A DNA stretch of 36,202 nt from a virus: positions 1 to 36,202 of IMG/VR virus record IMGVR_UViG_3300030102_004950; one strand, 5' to 3'. The notes below the pieces were generated by a model. It had not been told where the DNA came from. It made no database searches and saw only the letters and a program-made list of their open reading frames with translations. The stretch's first letter is position 1, and every line of letters begins with the position of its first letter. Below are positions 5,515-13,015 of the stretch, piece after piece. The position numbers were made by a program, and so were the translations under genes.

Positions 5515-7935
5515 TTATGCGCTCTCCAACGTTGTAATACGAGCCTCAAGCTCTTGTATGGTTTTTACAAGTAAAGGTACGAGTTTAGCTTGATCTATAG
5601 TTTGATAAACATCCCTGGTTAAAGAGGCAGTCCATGTAGAATCATTTTCGTATTGATCGGTTTCTTTACCTGCTATCCACTCAGCCTCAGTAACTCCTTC
5701 AGCCAACACAAGACCACCTGCTGTTCTTACTACATTTTCAAGTGTTTCAGTTGCATCTTTTGCGCCTGTAATTGCCTCGGGGACAATATCTTCAACTTCG
5801 TGAGCTAGGAAACCATCGACTGTTGTATCAGTTTCATCAAGTGTCCAGTTAAATCTTGCAGGTTTTAGTTGTTTTAATCTAGTTGTAGCATCCCAAGTAT
5901 AGTTTACATTTTCTTTAAGTCTGTAATCTGAGCTAGTGTTAAATGCTGTGCCTCCAGCACCACAAACTATACCACCAACTTGAGTGCTACCACCCGAAAT
6001 TGTAAAAGCAAAAATGTCATACGCACCTGTACCAGATTCATTATTAGTCGTTGCGCACAATCCTGCATTGTTAGACGACATATTCAAACATCTTGCCGCA
6101 CCCGTTCCCGCTGTTAATCTTAATCTATGAGTTGTATCGGGTGTACCTCCAATATTCATGTTACCACTTGAATTCATAGTAGCTGTTGCGCTACCACCTG
6201 TGGCTAAAACCAAGTTCAAGTTGTTTTGTGCGGCTACTTGACCAGCAGTATGTGTACTTCCGTTTCCTACATATCCTAGGGTCAAATTGTTTGAGCCAGA
6301 GAATCTTGATTCAAAAGTAAAATTAGTGGTGGCAGTGCCACTATTTTCGGTTAGTATTCCGCCTGCAATATTTACAGCAGTAGTCGAACTGCTGGTGGTG
6401 GTAGGACTTGCAATTCCAACACCTACATTACCATCTTCTTTTACTCTAAATAAAACATCCGTGTCATTAATTGCTGTTTTGTCCTTAGAAATTGTAAAAG
6501 TTTCTGTGGTAGCACCATCATCCGAATCAATATTTATTGAAAGAGAAGCAGGAACATTAATAATTCCATTATGTGTGCCATTATCGTCAAGTTCTAAAAT
6601 ACCATTGTTAGATGTAAGTTTTTGAGCAGTTAAAGCACCCCCAACATCTAGTGTTTGGGCTATATCGACATTTTGAGCGGAATCTATTGATATGGCTGAA
6701 TTTGTGCCAACAGTCGATCCTTCACCTATATCAAAATTTCCCGTAGAAACATCTAAACCTAAATAATAATCATTTGAGCTACCATCAAAAACAACTTTGG
6801 TATCAACCGCCGCACCGTCACCTATGGTTAAAGAATCGTCTGTGATTGTAAGAATATTGTTCGTACCAACAGTCGATCCTTCTCCAATCACTAATTTGTC
6901 TGCTGAATCATCATTAGCTATATAGAAGTCTTTAACGCCATTAAACTTAATTGCTACATCTTCCTCTCCACCGTCACCAAGAGTTAATGTTGGTGTAGTG
7001 CCTAAAAGTGACATGGTTTGTGCTGTGATATCGCCTGTAGTGGATGATGCCGCTTGGCCTACGCCGATTGATTCTGCAAATTTAATATCTAAATTTTCAT
7101 CTATTTCTATAGCGGGAGTGGTTCCAACCGCAGATCCTTTACCGATTACTAAATCGTCTGCTGAATCGTCTAGGCCTATGTAAAAGTCCTGGGCGTTACC
7201 GTCGAATACAATTTTTGTATCTTCCGCCCCAGCGTCTCCAATTGTAAGCGTTGGGGTTGTACCCACTAAAGTTAAACCGCCATGCAAAGTAGTTAAAAGA
7301 TTTTCATCAACAGCTATAGCTGGAGTTGTCCCTACAGCTGAACCTAAACCAATAAGAAGATCATCGGCAGAATCATCTAAGGCTATGTAATAATCTTGAG
7401 CATTACCATCAAAAACTATTTTAGTATCTTCTGCTCCAGCGTCGCCGATTGTTAGGGTTGGTGTGGAACCAGATATGGTAACTGAATCTGTTAAATTTAG
7501 ATCCGTTAGGGCCTCGACCATAGCACCGCCAGATCCAGCACCGTCTGAATAAATCGCTTTAACGTGGCTGTTTGGTACGGTAACGGTGGCCCCGGTTCCC
7601 TGTTTGATAATAATGTTGTAAGGCCCACTAGATCCGCTGTCTGTGGTAGCGTTTTCAATAAACCAAAGTTTAGAAACGGTGTTTGGTCCTATGGTAATCG
7701 TGCAATCAGAATCTAAAGCACCCGTGTATTTTAAAAATATAGATCTACCCGGATCAGTAGATCCATCTGCTATTGTTGTTGTGTGAGTGTTAGCATTAGT
7801 AGTAATGGCCTCCGTGCCAAAACTAAAAGCCTCTGCAATAAGCTCAAGGTTTGTGTTTGTCGATGTTCCCCAGGTTCCGGCCTCGTCACCTGTTGCTATC
7901 TCTTTGAGCCTTAAATCATTTACATAAGTTGCCAT
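5515..7935 (-). CDS. Tail fibre/spike with C-terminal S74 intramolecular chaperone
   Basis: 806 aa. An N-terminal part (1-150) with threonine-rich beta-strand sequence is followed by four tandem repeats of 55-85 residues (about 158-418), each with a [IL]GDxGxED...FDG...DDSADDL...GSAVGTTPAI-like core. A fibre shaft follows, and then a C-terminal peptidase S74 domain from about residue 669: SDYRLKENV, LKQLKPARFNW, DGFLAHEVEDIVPEAI and a final coiled coil KTIQELEARITTLES. S74 domains trimerise the fibre and are then cleaved off at the Ser-Asp near the domain start. Function: receptor-binding fibre or side spike. It lies next to another appendage gene and two genes away from a serine recombinase. 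Confidence 0.85.
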   Translation of the reverse strand: MATYVNDLRLKEIATGDEAGTWGTSTNTNLELIAEAFSFGTEAITTNANTHTTTIADGSTDPGRSIFLKYTGALDSDCTITIGPNTVSKLWFIENATTDSGSSGPYNIIIKQGTGATVTVPNSHVKAIYSDGAGSGGAMVEALTDLNLTDSVTISGSTPTLTIGDAGAEDTKIVFDGNAQDYYIALDDSADDLLIGLGSAVGTTPAIAVDENLLTTLHGGLTLVGTTPTLTIGDAGAEDTKIVFDGNAQDFYIGLDDSADDLVIGKGSAVGTTPAIEIDENLDIKFAESIGVGQAASSTTGDITAQTMSLLGTTPTLTLGDGGEEDVAIKFNGVKDFYIANDDSADKLVIGEGSTVGTNNILTITDDSLTIGDGAAVDTKVVFDGSSNDYYLGLDVSTGNFDIGEGSTVGTNSAISIDSAQNVDIAQTLDVGGALTAQKLTSNNGILELDDNGTHNGIINVPASLSINIDSDDGATTETFTISKDKTAINDTDVLFRVKEDGNVGVGIASPTTTSSSTTAVNIAGGILTENSGTATTNFTFESRFSGSNNLTLGYVGNGSTHTAGQVAAQNNLNLVLATGGSATATMNSSGNMNIGGTPDTTHRLRLTAGTGAARCLNMSSNNAGLCATTNNESGTGAYDIFAFTISGGSTQVGGIVCGAGGTAFNTSSDYRLKENVNYTWDATTRLKQLKPARFNWTLDETDTTVDGFLAHEVEDIVPEAITGAKDATETLENVVRTAGGLVLAEGVTEAEWIAGKETDQYENDSTWTASLTRDVYQTIDQAKLVPLLVKTIQELEARITTLESA
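6682..7464 (-). repeat. Four tandem protein-coding repeats in the tail fibre
   Basis: Repeats begin at about residues 158, 227, 313 and 371 of the fibre. Units 1 and 2 are almost identical in protein. Over a 35-codon stretch I compared by eye there are only two residue changes but more than 20 changed codons, so the DNA copies have drifted apart synonymously. Units 3 and 4 are more divergent. Confidence 0.8.
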
Positions 7936-7966
7936 GTCGTTGGTCCTCTTTTAAATATTCAATACG

Positions 7967-8653
7967 TTAAGCCGCATCACGGCCAGCGTCAATCTCAGTA
8001 TAAGACGGAGTTTGACTTGTTGCAACGGCGGAATACCCAGGAGATTGATCCGTGTCTATTTCACCATATACTAAAATAAATCCTGTTGATGCAGTAAATT
8101 GCACTCCTGTCGGTGATACGTTAGCTTTTGCTTGTGTGGTAACAGCTCCGATACCCGAGGCTACCTGGAATCCAGTTAAATTTATAACCTCATTTTCGTG
8201 GACTATGACAGATCCAAGTGCCGAGGTTGTGACCAGGGTTGTCGGAGTTACGTTTGCTTTTGCTACTTGTGTTGTAGTACCAAGTCCAGAAGTAATCGCA
8301 AGGGTTCCTAGTGTTTGATTTGCATCCGCGGTTTGTGAGGTCGTGCCTTGGCCAGAAGTAACAGCGAAGGTGTTAGTTAAGGTTATGTTTGCATCGGCTG
8401 TCGGTGTTGGTGTGCCTAAACCAGAAGTTACAGCTAGTGTGGTCGGGGTTATGTTTGCTTTACCGCTTTGTGTGGTTGTTCCTAGTCCAGAGGTCAAGCC
8501 AAAGGTTGGTGCCTGGACTACGGCACCAGCCTGGACAGTTACAGTGCCAAGGCCAGAGGTTGTGACTAGGGTTGTACTAAGGGTAACTGGTAATTCTTCA
8601 CTCCAAGCGCCTTCACCCCAGGTGCCTCTACCCCAACCGTTGATTATTGCCAT
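7967..8653 (-). CDS. Repeat-rich virion appendage protein (GLGT repeats)
   Basis: 228 aa. It starts with a Trp-Gly-rich segment (GWGRGTWGEGAWSE) typical of marine phage structural proteins. About seven repeats of 22-24 residues follow, each like TLAVTSGLGTTTQ..ANITPT, predicted to be short beta strands with Gly turns. The C-terminus has QSPGY and QTPSYTEIDAG units and ends in GRDAA. Such proteins are usually annotated as virion structural or tail-fibre accessory. Its ATG overlaps the stop of the small gene upstream (TAATG). It lies directly before the S74 fibre and probably decorates or extends it. It is not enzymatic as far as can be seen. Confidence 0.65.
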   Translation of the reverse strand: MAIINGWGRGTWGEGAWSEELPVTLSTTLVTTSGLGTVTVQAGAVVQAPTFGLTSGLGTTTQSGKANITPTTLAVTSGLGTPTPTADANITLTNTFAVTSGQGTTSQTADANQTLGTLAITSGLGTTTQVAKANVTPTTLVTTSALGSVIVHENEVINLTGFQVASGIGAVTTQAKANVSPTGVQFTASTGFILVYGEIDTDQSPGYSAVATSQTPSYTEIDAGRDAA

Positions 8654-8796
8654 TAGCTAGATAAGCTGTCACGCACTTCTTCTAGGCGTGTTTTAATGTT
8701 GTTAAGATCCGCTCGCACTGGTTCTGTCATAAAATCTAATAGCAACATTGATTCTACAGTTGCTATACACCAGTTGACTTTTTCAAGATCACTCAT
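8653..8796 (-). CDS. Small helical protein, unknown
   Basis: 47 aa, MSDLEKVNWCIATVESMLLL followed by a charged helix ending RLEEVRDSLSS. Two consecutive ATGs are present (8797-8799 and 8794-8796). The second has the better spacing from the GGAG upstream and is used here. The start overlaps the end of the 452-aa gene and the stop overlaps the next ATG, so it is fully embedded in the operon. It may be a small chaperone or connector for fibre assembly; this is a guess from position. Confidence 0.55.
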   Translation of the reverse strand: MSDLEKVNWCIATVESMLLLDFMTEPVRADLNNIKTRLEEVRDSLSS

Positions 8797-10147
8797 CATT
8801 ATCTCCAAAGATATTTATATTGTTAAGGTTGTAATTTTTTGCACTTTTTTGTAAACTATTGTTGATGTCTAAAGAACGCATATATTTTAGTTGGGAAGAT
8901 GGCCCTGCCGTGGTTAATCCTGTGGGCGCAGGATATGACGGGTTTTTCATCTCTCCTGGCAAATCAGATTGGACACTTGCTGAGCCTAGCCAAGTTGCAG
9001 ATTTTTTGGTCGACGGCTTAAAGATGTCTAAAACAGCGTTTGATTCTAAGTTTGGCGTTATTGGTAAAGATTTACCAGAGCTACCCGAAACGTAACCACC
9101 CATAGCAAACTTTTTAACTTCGTCATAAAAACTTGGATCTATTTGTTTTTTAGCGTTTTGGAAAACTTTTTGCATTTTATCTTGTAAAACTTGTCCTTTT
9201 TCTAATATTTCTGCGTTGATGCTTTGCCTTTCTAATGGATCTGTTGGCATGCCTTTTGGAAACATAGCTCTAAAATCTTCATAAATGCGATGGCCCTCGT
9301 TGCTTGCTCTCCACATCGGCTCAGTAATAATACCCACCTCACCAATTAAACGCTCGCCGTTAGCACCTGTAAACTGCAAGTTTATTTTGCGATCAACAAA
9401 ACCCTCTGGTTTAATATCACGGCCTTTATCAAAAACTTTGAATTTGTCTGCAAGAGCTTTCGCCACGGCCTCTTCTTCTGCCGGGGTCTTAACAACAATC
9501 CTGGTTCTAATTGGATCCGTAAGCTGAGTCACGTCGCCAGCGTATTTGTCCCTGGCTTTTTCTACCATTCTAGGGATCTTCTTAGTTGTGCCGACCGGAG
9601 TCCCAGTATAATAATCTACCTTATAGGCTGTTTCTGGTAATGTTGTTTTTAAATCAAACTGATCTGCTATCTCATCAATCTGTTGTTTGAACTCTGGTCC
9701 AATCCTTACAGCTCGATCAAACATTTTATTGGCATCGGCTACAGGATCCCCGCTAAACAAATCTTCTTGATGCCTGGTGATCTCATACCTTGGGTTTTGT
9801 GCTCCTAGATCTGCTATGCCTTGTGATTTTTTAGGTGTAACTAAACCGCGTAAATATGATTTGGGCCCGCGAGCTAGATCACCAATTAAAGGAATAGCGC
9901 CTAATGCAGATAGTCCAGCTATACCAAGGTTAATTGCACCCTCTTTGCCGCGGCCAGCTGTCAAATCTTTAACAGCATCGCGGCCGTATTTAGCTGTCGC
10001 CGCTAGATCCACGGCCATGCCAGGCGGAGTAAAGCCGGCGGCAATCTGTCCTATGAGGGGGACGTTTTCTTCATAAGCAAGGACACCTCTATCGAGGAGA
10101 TCTTGTTGAGGTGTAAAAATATCTATGCTATCGACTTCACTCGCCAT
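8789..10147 (-). CDS. Virion-type protein with a RelA/SpoT-like nucleotidyltransferase segment
   Basis: 452 aa. The first 100 residues are Ala/Gly-rich with two hydrophobic patches (about 29-50 and 70-92), as in injected or virion-associated phage proteins. Residues about 200-300 read like a RelA/SpoT synthetase-fold domain: TDPIRTRIVV (210-219), KVFDKGRDI, GFVDRKINL (249-257, where the family has G-Y-x-S/D-x-H), EVGIIT (270-275, family E-x-Q-I-R-T) and EGHRIYEDFR (284-293, family E-x-G-H-x-x-Y). The last 110 residues are low-complexity with MGGYVSGSSGKSLP, another phage virion trait. Alarmone or tRNA-modifying toxin activity would be a family-based inference; the canonical H and Q are replaced, so a degenerate domain is possible. 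It may act as an ejected effector. Confidence 0.55.
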   Translation of the reverse strand: MASEVDSIDIFTPQQDLLDRGVLAYEENVPLIGQIAAGFTPPGMAVDLAATAKYGRDAVKDLTAGRGKEGAINLGIAGLSALGAIPLIGDLARGPKSYLRGLVTPKKSQGIADLGAQNPRYEITRHQEDLFSGDPVADANKMFDRAVRIGPEFKQQIDEIADQFDLKTTLPETAYKVDYYTGTPVGTTKKIPRMVEKARDKYAGDVTQLTDPIRTRIVVKTPAEEEAVAKALADKFKVFDKGRDIKPEGFVDRKINLQFTGANGERLIGEVGIITEPMWRASNEGHRIYEDFRAMFPKGMPTDPLERQSINAEILEKGQVLQDKMQKVFQNAKKQIDPSFYDEVKKFAMGGYVSGSSGKSLPITPNLESNAVLDIFKPSTKKSATWLGSASVQSDLPGEMKNPSYPAPTGLTTAGPSSQLKYMRSLDINNSLQKSAKNYNLNNINIFGDNDE

Positions 10148-10184
10148 AGCATAGATTATAGATTGAAGATTTAGTTTTTGCTAA

Positions 10185-10976
10185 TCAAACAGCTTGGTTT
10201 AAACCCTGGAACTTTCTGTTTAGGATCTTGTGAACCTTGTGATAAGGAAAGTCCTCATAGCCTGGGTGTAGGTTTTGCACCTGTTTTGCTATCCTTCTAG
10301 CACCTAGGCCACGCTCTTTACAGGCGTAAATCGTTTTTAGAACCTCTTGTTCTTCGGGTATGGGAACCAATTTAGTATGACGTTTGGCTCCGTGATCTTC
10401 GTATTCTTTTTTATAACCAAAAGGAACATGGCCACCGATTGAATAACCTTTTTCGGCCCAGGCAATCTTACCAGCTGATAATCTGGACTTAATCATGTCG
10501 CGCTCAAACTCTGCAAACTGGGCCAGAGTTGCCACCAGGTTACGGTTGTTAATCCTGGCCATGTCTAGTTTAGCCTCTAGGCCTGTGGATTCCTGGTCCT
10601 TCGGTAAGACCACCGGTATGTCACCAAACATTTCACAAAAGTAAAGTGTGATCCCTGTCTCTTCTAGCATCGGAATCATGTTGACCATTTCAACAAAGGA
10701 TCTGGCCAGCCTATCTAGTTTGGTCGTTACTATCACGTCATGCCTGTCCATGACGTCGGTTAGATCTCTGGATCCTGGTCGATCGACTAGATCCTTCATG
10801 CCACTAACGCCAGCGTCAATAAAGAATTTATCAACGGGCCTGTTGAACTTAGCCTGGACAAATTCTTCTATGGTTCTTTTTTGCTCGTCCAGGGAAGATC
10901 CATCTTTGACTTGTTGGTCCGAAGAAACTCGGACGTAGCCATAAATGTTATTGATTTGTTTGCGTGGTTTTATCAT
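10185..10976 (-). CDS. Serine recombinase (resolvase/invertase family)
   Basis: 263 aa. N-terminal resolvase domain: YGYVRVSSDQQ with the catalytic Ser at about 18, the SLDEQ motif, DAGVSGMKD, and TKLDRLARS with the conserved Arg residues (about 89 and 92). The E-helix region includes LVATLAQFAEFERDM. A short recombinase domain (GGHVPFGYKK, then EEQEVLKTIYACKERGLGARRIA and a helix-turn-helix end) binds DNA. It is shorter than large phage integrases (450-700 aa) and lacks their zinc-ribbon/coiled-coil region, so resolution or inversion fits better than classic serine integration. It joins the upstream unknown gene by an ATGA overlap and lies close to the tail-fibre genes. No att or inversion site was identified. 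Confidence 0.9.
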   Translation of the reverse strand: MIKPRKQINNIYGYVRVSSDQQVKDGSSLDEQKRTIEEFVQAKFNRPVDKFFIDAGVSGMKDLVDRPGSRDLTDVMDRHDVIVTTKLDRLARSFVEMVNMIPMLEETGITLYFCEMFGDIPVVLPKDQESTGLEAKLDMARINNRNLVATLAQFAEFERDMIKSRLSAGKIAWAEKGYSIGGHVPFGYKKEYEDHGAKRHTKLVPIPEEQEVLKTIYACKERGLGARRIAKQVQNLHPGYEDFPYHKVHKILNRKFQGLNQAV

Positions 10977-11413
10977 GCGGCCTCCTCAAGCTGATATTCT
11001 TTTTGTAATCTTTTTTTGTGAACCGTTAAATATTCTTCTAAAACTGATTTTGCGTATTCAAGCGATATAAATGAATTAGCGTTAAAGTTGTAGGAACCAT
11101 TACCAAACCAGTTGCCTTCATTTAGGCTTTCATAAAAATCTGGTCGCTCTTTGTTAAACCTATAATATGGACTTGACTTATAGTAGGCAACATAATCCGT
11201 CATAGGTGAGGAGCGGTCGTTTTCGTAAATAGCATATCTTCTAGTATAGGCGTGATCTCCTCCTTTAGTTCCAAGAGAGTAAACTTCTTTTATTTTATAA
11301 ACGTCCTGGCCGTCAACACATTCGTAAAGCACTGGCTCCTCCAGGTTCCAGGACAAGTGAGCAAACATGTCCTGTGGATCTTTTTTTTCTAGCAATAACA
11401 TCGGTTCTTTCAT
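10973..11413 (-). CDS. Unknown protein, early operon
   Basis: 146 aa, soluble, rich in aromatic residues (YTRRYAIYENDRSS, YYKSSPYYRF) with a closing basic helix VHKKRLQKEYQLEEAA. No family recognised. It starts MKEP at an ATGA overlap with the gene upstream, and its own end carries the ribosome site and start of the recombinase. The ending EEAA is shared with neighbours because of the repeated junction sequence. Confidence 0.55.
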   Translation of the reverse strand: MKEPMLLLEKKDPQDMFAHLSWNLEEPVLYECVDGQDVYKIKEVYSLGTKGGDHAYTRRYAIYENDRSSPMTDYVAYYKSSPYYRFNKERPDFYESLNEGNWFGNGSYNFNANSFISLEYAKSVLEEYLTVHKKRLQKEYQLEEAA

Positions 11414-11913
11414 GCGGCCTCCTTCATTTGTTTGATTGCTTTGTTACATTTTCTCACATTTGATTTATTGGCTTGGGCCATAACCCATTTGATCGCCTGT
11501 TTCTTGGTTATGCCTCCATGGAAGAATCCATGTCTATAGCCAGTGGGTGAATAAGGCGTTGGCCACTTAATCGTTGTTCTCCATTTGTTGGATTTGACCG
11601 TAACTTTATCTTGTTTGTCGATTCTACCGCTAACCCACTTGACCCAGGAATAGTTTTTTTGCAAATAAACTTTGACAGTAGCCTTGCCATTTTTATCTTC
11701 GTGAACAAATTGATGAATTAAGTTTTCTGGATCATCGGCATTGTCTAAATAATTATGTTTCATAATCCAAATATCGTCTGCGTGATCGTGAATGAACGTG
11801 TGACCTTTTTTGTAATCATTTACATCTAAGCAATTACTAAAAGTTCTGTAACCCTTTTTGGTTTTGATCGTAACGTTGCTACCTTCAATTCTTGGATAGG
11901 TTGGTTTTTTCAT
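11410..11913 (-). CDS. Unknown basic protein, early operon
   Basis: 167 aa, basic, with many Lys/Trp/His residues (SWVKWVSGRIDKQDKV, WRTTIKWPTPY, GFFHGG) and a C-terminal helix KKQAIKWVMAQANK. Net positive charge suggests nucleic-acid or ribosome contact, but no motif is recognised. Start MKKP is set by the ATGA overlap with the 107-aa gene; the end MKEAA contains the next gene's ribosome site. It probably belongs to the set of small host-takeover genes transcribed leftward from the 12.5 kb promoter. Confidence 0.55.
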   Translation of the reverse strand: MKKPTYPRIEGSNVTIKTKKGYRTFSNCLDVNDYKKGHTFIHDHADDIWIMKHNYLDNADDPENLIHQFVHEDKNGKATVKVYLQKNYSWVKWVSGRIDKQDKVTVKSNKWRTTIKWPTPYSPTGYRHGFFHGGITKKQAIKWVMAQANKSNVRKCNKAIKQMKEAA

Positions 11914-12233
11914 GCGGCCTCCTCATCAACGATGTAATTACCATTTTCATCTTTATCAAAATCCCACCTGCCATAGAAATCTTGTTCGCCTTTGTATTTC
12001 ACTTTGAACATTTCATCCTCCATGATTTCAGCAACAAACTCTTTGGCCTCGCCATAAGTGTCAAAAGCATCAATGGCATAACCCTCGAAGAACCAGCCTT
12101 GGTCTCCATACCAGTAACCCTCATTGACGATAACGTTCCACCAAACCTCGCTTGTATCACGACTTTGAATTTTGGTAATTTTGAATACGTCCCAAACGTA
12201 TTCCCCTGGACAAATTCTTTTTGGTCCCTTCAT
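11910..12233 (-). CDS. Unknown acidic protein, early operon
   Basis: 107 aa, acidic and Trp/Tyr-rich (WWNVIVNEGYWYGDQGWFF). A helix AFDTYGEAKEFVAEIMEDEM follows, and the tail is DENGNYIVDEEAA. Beta-strand-plus-helix layout, no family recognised. Start MKGP is fixed by the ATGA overlap with the gene upstream and its GGGAGG ribosome site. Confidence 0.55.
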   Translation of the reverse strand: MKGPKRICPGEYVWDVFKITKIQSRDTSEVWWNVIVNEGYWYGDQGWFFEGYAIDAFDTYGEAKEFVAEIMEDEMFKVKYKGEQDFYGRWDFDKDENGNYIVDEEAA

Positions 12234-12481
12234 CCTGCCTCCCTTATAACGTAATCAACTCTGTCCTCAATCATGGCTCTTTGAACTGGGTTAAACTTTT
12301 CAAAATTTTCCCAATAGTTCATGCCGCTTATCTTGGTAATGATATCAGCAACACAATGCCTTTTATCACTACCACTAATACCTTGATGATCTGGCCAATC
12401 ACCAAACACCCACTCAGCGTGATCGTCAACAATATTGGCGACGTACGCTGGGCCCTTCTCAAACAAATTTACAAATTCCAT
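12230..12481 (-). CDS. Unknown acidic protein, first gene of the leftward operon
   Basis: 83 aa from the ATG at 12479-12481, which has a strong AGGAGGT five bases upstream. Sequence begins MEFVNLFEKGPAYVANIVDDH, with no recognised domain. An alternative in-frame ATG exactly 14 codons upstream (12521-12523) lies six bases after the promoter -10 and could start a leaderless, longer form (MGNEIKNKNKPGG...). The divergent gene at 12668 has a related 14-codon leader, so the two genes or at least their 5' ends look duplicated. Confidence 0.6.
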   Translation of the reverse strand: MEFVNLFEKGPAYVANIVDDHAEWVFGDWPDHQGISGSDKRHCVADIITKISGMNYWENFEKFNPVQRAMIEDRVDYVIREAG

Positions 12482-12529
12482 ACTACCTCCTGGTTTGTTT
12501 TTGTTTTTAATTTCATTTCCCATATACCT

Positions 12530-12557
12530 ATAATAACAAATATGCACAAAATTGCAA
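12530..12557 (-). promoter_or_regulatory. Leftward sigma70-like promoter
   Basis: Minus strand TTGCAA (12552-12557), 16-base spacer, TATTAT (12530-12535). Start of RNA is predicted near 12523, where an ATG occurs. Its spacer holds one arm of an 11-base inverted repeat. It should drive the genes from 12481 toward the left. Confidence 0.6.
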
Positions 12558-12603
12558 CAACATATACATAAAAATAAATATACATAAATACTTGCATATT
12601 TGT
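12536..12603. repeat. Inverted and direct repeats between divergent promoters
   Basis: ACAAATATGCA (12536-12546) and its exact reverse complement TGCATATTTGT (12593-12603) lie inside the leftward and rightward promoters. Between them ATATACATAAA occurs twice (12562-12572 and 12578-12588). Arms of this type could be operators for one regulator controlling both operons, or remains of an inverted duplication. Confidence 0.65.
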
Positions 12604-12619
12604 ATAAAATACCTATACT
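12592..12619 (+). promoter_or_regulatory. Rightward sigma70-like promoter
   Basis: TTGCAT (12592-12597), 16-base spacer, TATACT (12614-12619). Start of RNA is expected near 12626, which is itself an ATG. A second -10-like TATAAA lies at 12603-12608. It drives the plus-strand cluster of small genes to 16252. Confidence 0.6.
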
Positions 12620-12667
12620 ACAAGTATGGAAATAAAAAATAACAAAAAACCTGGAGGGCAAAATGTT

Positions 12668-13015
12668 ATGGAATATGAAGTAGTGAAGAGAGAAAAGTGT
12701 GTCTTTGCCAACATTATGAGGCATGGAACGCTTGATGATTACATGGCTGAAAAAGCCGAGGAAGGCAAGAGGGTAGCGCTGGTCAATGATCCAGACGTTG
12801 TGGATTCTACTTTCGCGGTGACTGATTACGAGCCTGGTTATATCAAACTTAAAGATGTTGGTTTTTGTAAGGAGCAAGATGGTCCTTACGAGATTGACTT
12901 CTTAAAAATGACCGATGCCGAAGTTGAGGATTTCAACAAGGCCAACGGTATTGATAAAAAAGTCGCTAGACTTATTTACGGTAAATCTTACATGACCATG
13001 GGGGTGGCAATATGA
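12668..13015 (+). CDS. Unknown acidic protein, first gene of the rightward operon
   Basis: 115 aa from the ATG at 12668, chosen for the GGAGGG nine bases upstream. Soluble and acidic (YMAEKAEEGKRVALVNDPDVV, VTDYEPGYIKLKDVG), no family recognised. The frame is open back to an ATG at 12626, exactly 14 codons earlier and six bases after the promoter -10, which would give a leaderless form beginning MEIKNNKKPGGQNV. The end overlaps the next gene as ATGA. First position in the cluster suggests the earliest and strongest expression of the rightward set. Confidence 0.6.
   Translation: MEYEVVKREKCVFANIMRHGTLDDYMAEKAEEGKRVALVNDPDVVDSTFAVTDYEPGYIKLKDVGFCKEQDGPYEIDFLKMTDAEVEDFNKANGIDKKVARLIYGKSYMTMGVAI

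Larger units (their letters stand above)
10966..12242 (-). repeat. 20-base junction repeat at four consecutive gene boundaries
   Basis: At 10966-10985, 11403-11422 and 11903-11922 the minus strand reads GGAGGCCGCATGANARAACC with 18 of 20 positions identical. A weaker copy is at 12223-12242 (GGAGGCAGGATGAAGGGACC). Each copy carries the ribosome site, the last codons and stop of one gene and the start of the next, so proteins end in EAA and begin M-K/I-x-P. Confidence 0.8.

Noticed and set aside
10185-10976. Reading the serine recombinase as a large phage integrase
   Set aside because: Length and lack of the zinc-ribbon/coiled-coil domain fit the resolvase/invertase size class better.
12230-12877. 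A 215-codon minus-strand frame reaching through the divergent promoter
   Set aside because: Everything upstream of 12523 is AT-rich promoter or antisense to the rightward gene; the ribosome site at 12481 and the promoter argue for the short form.
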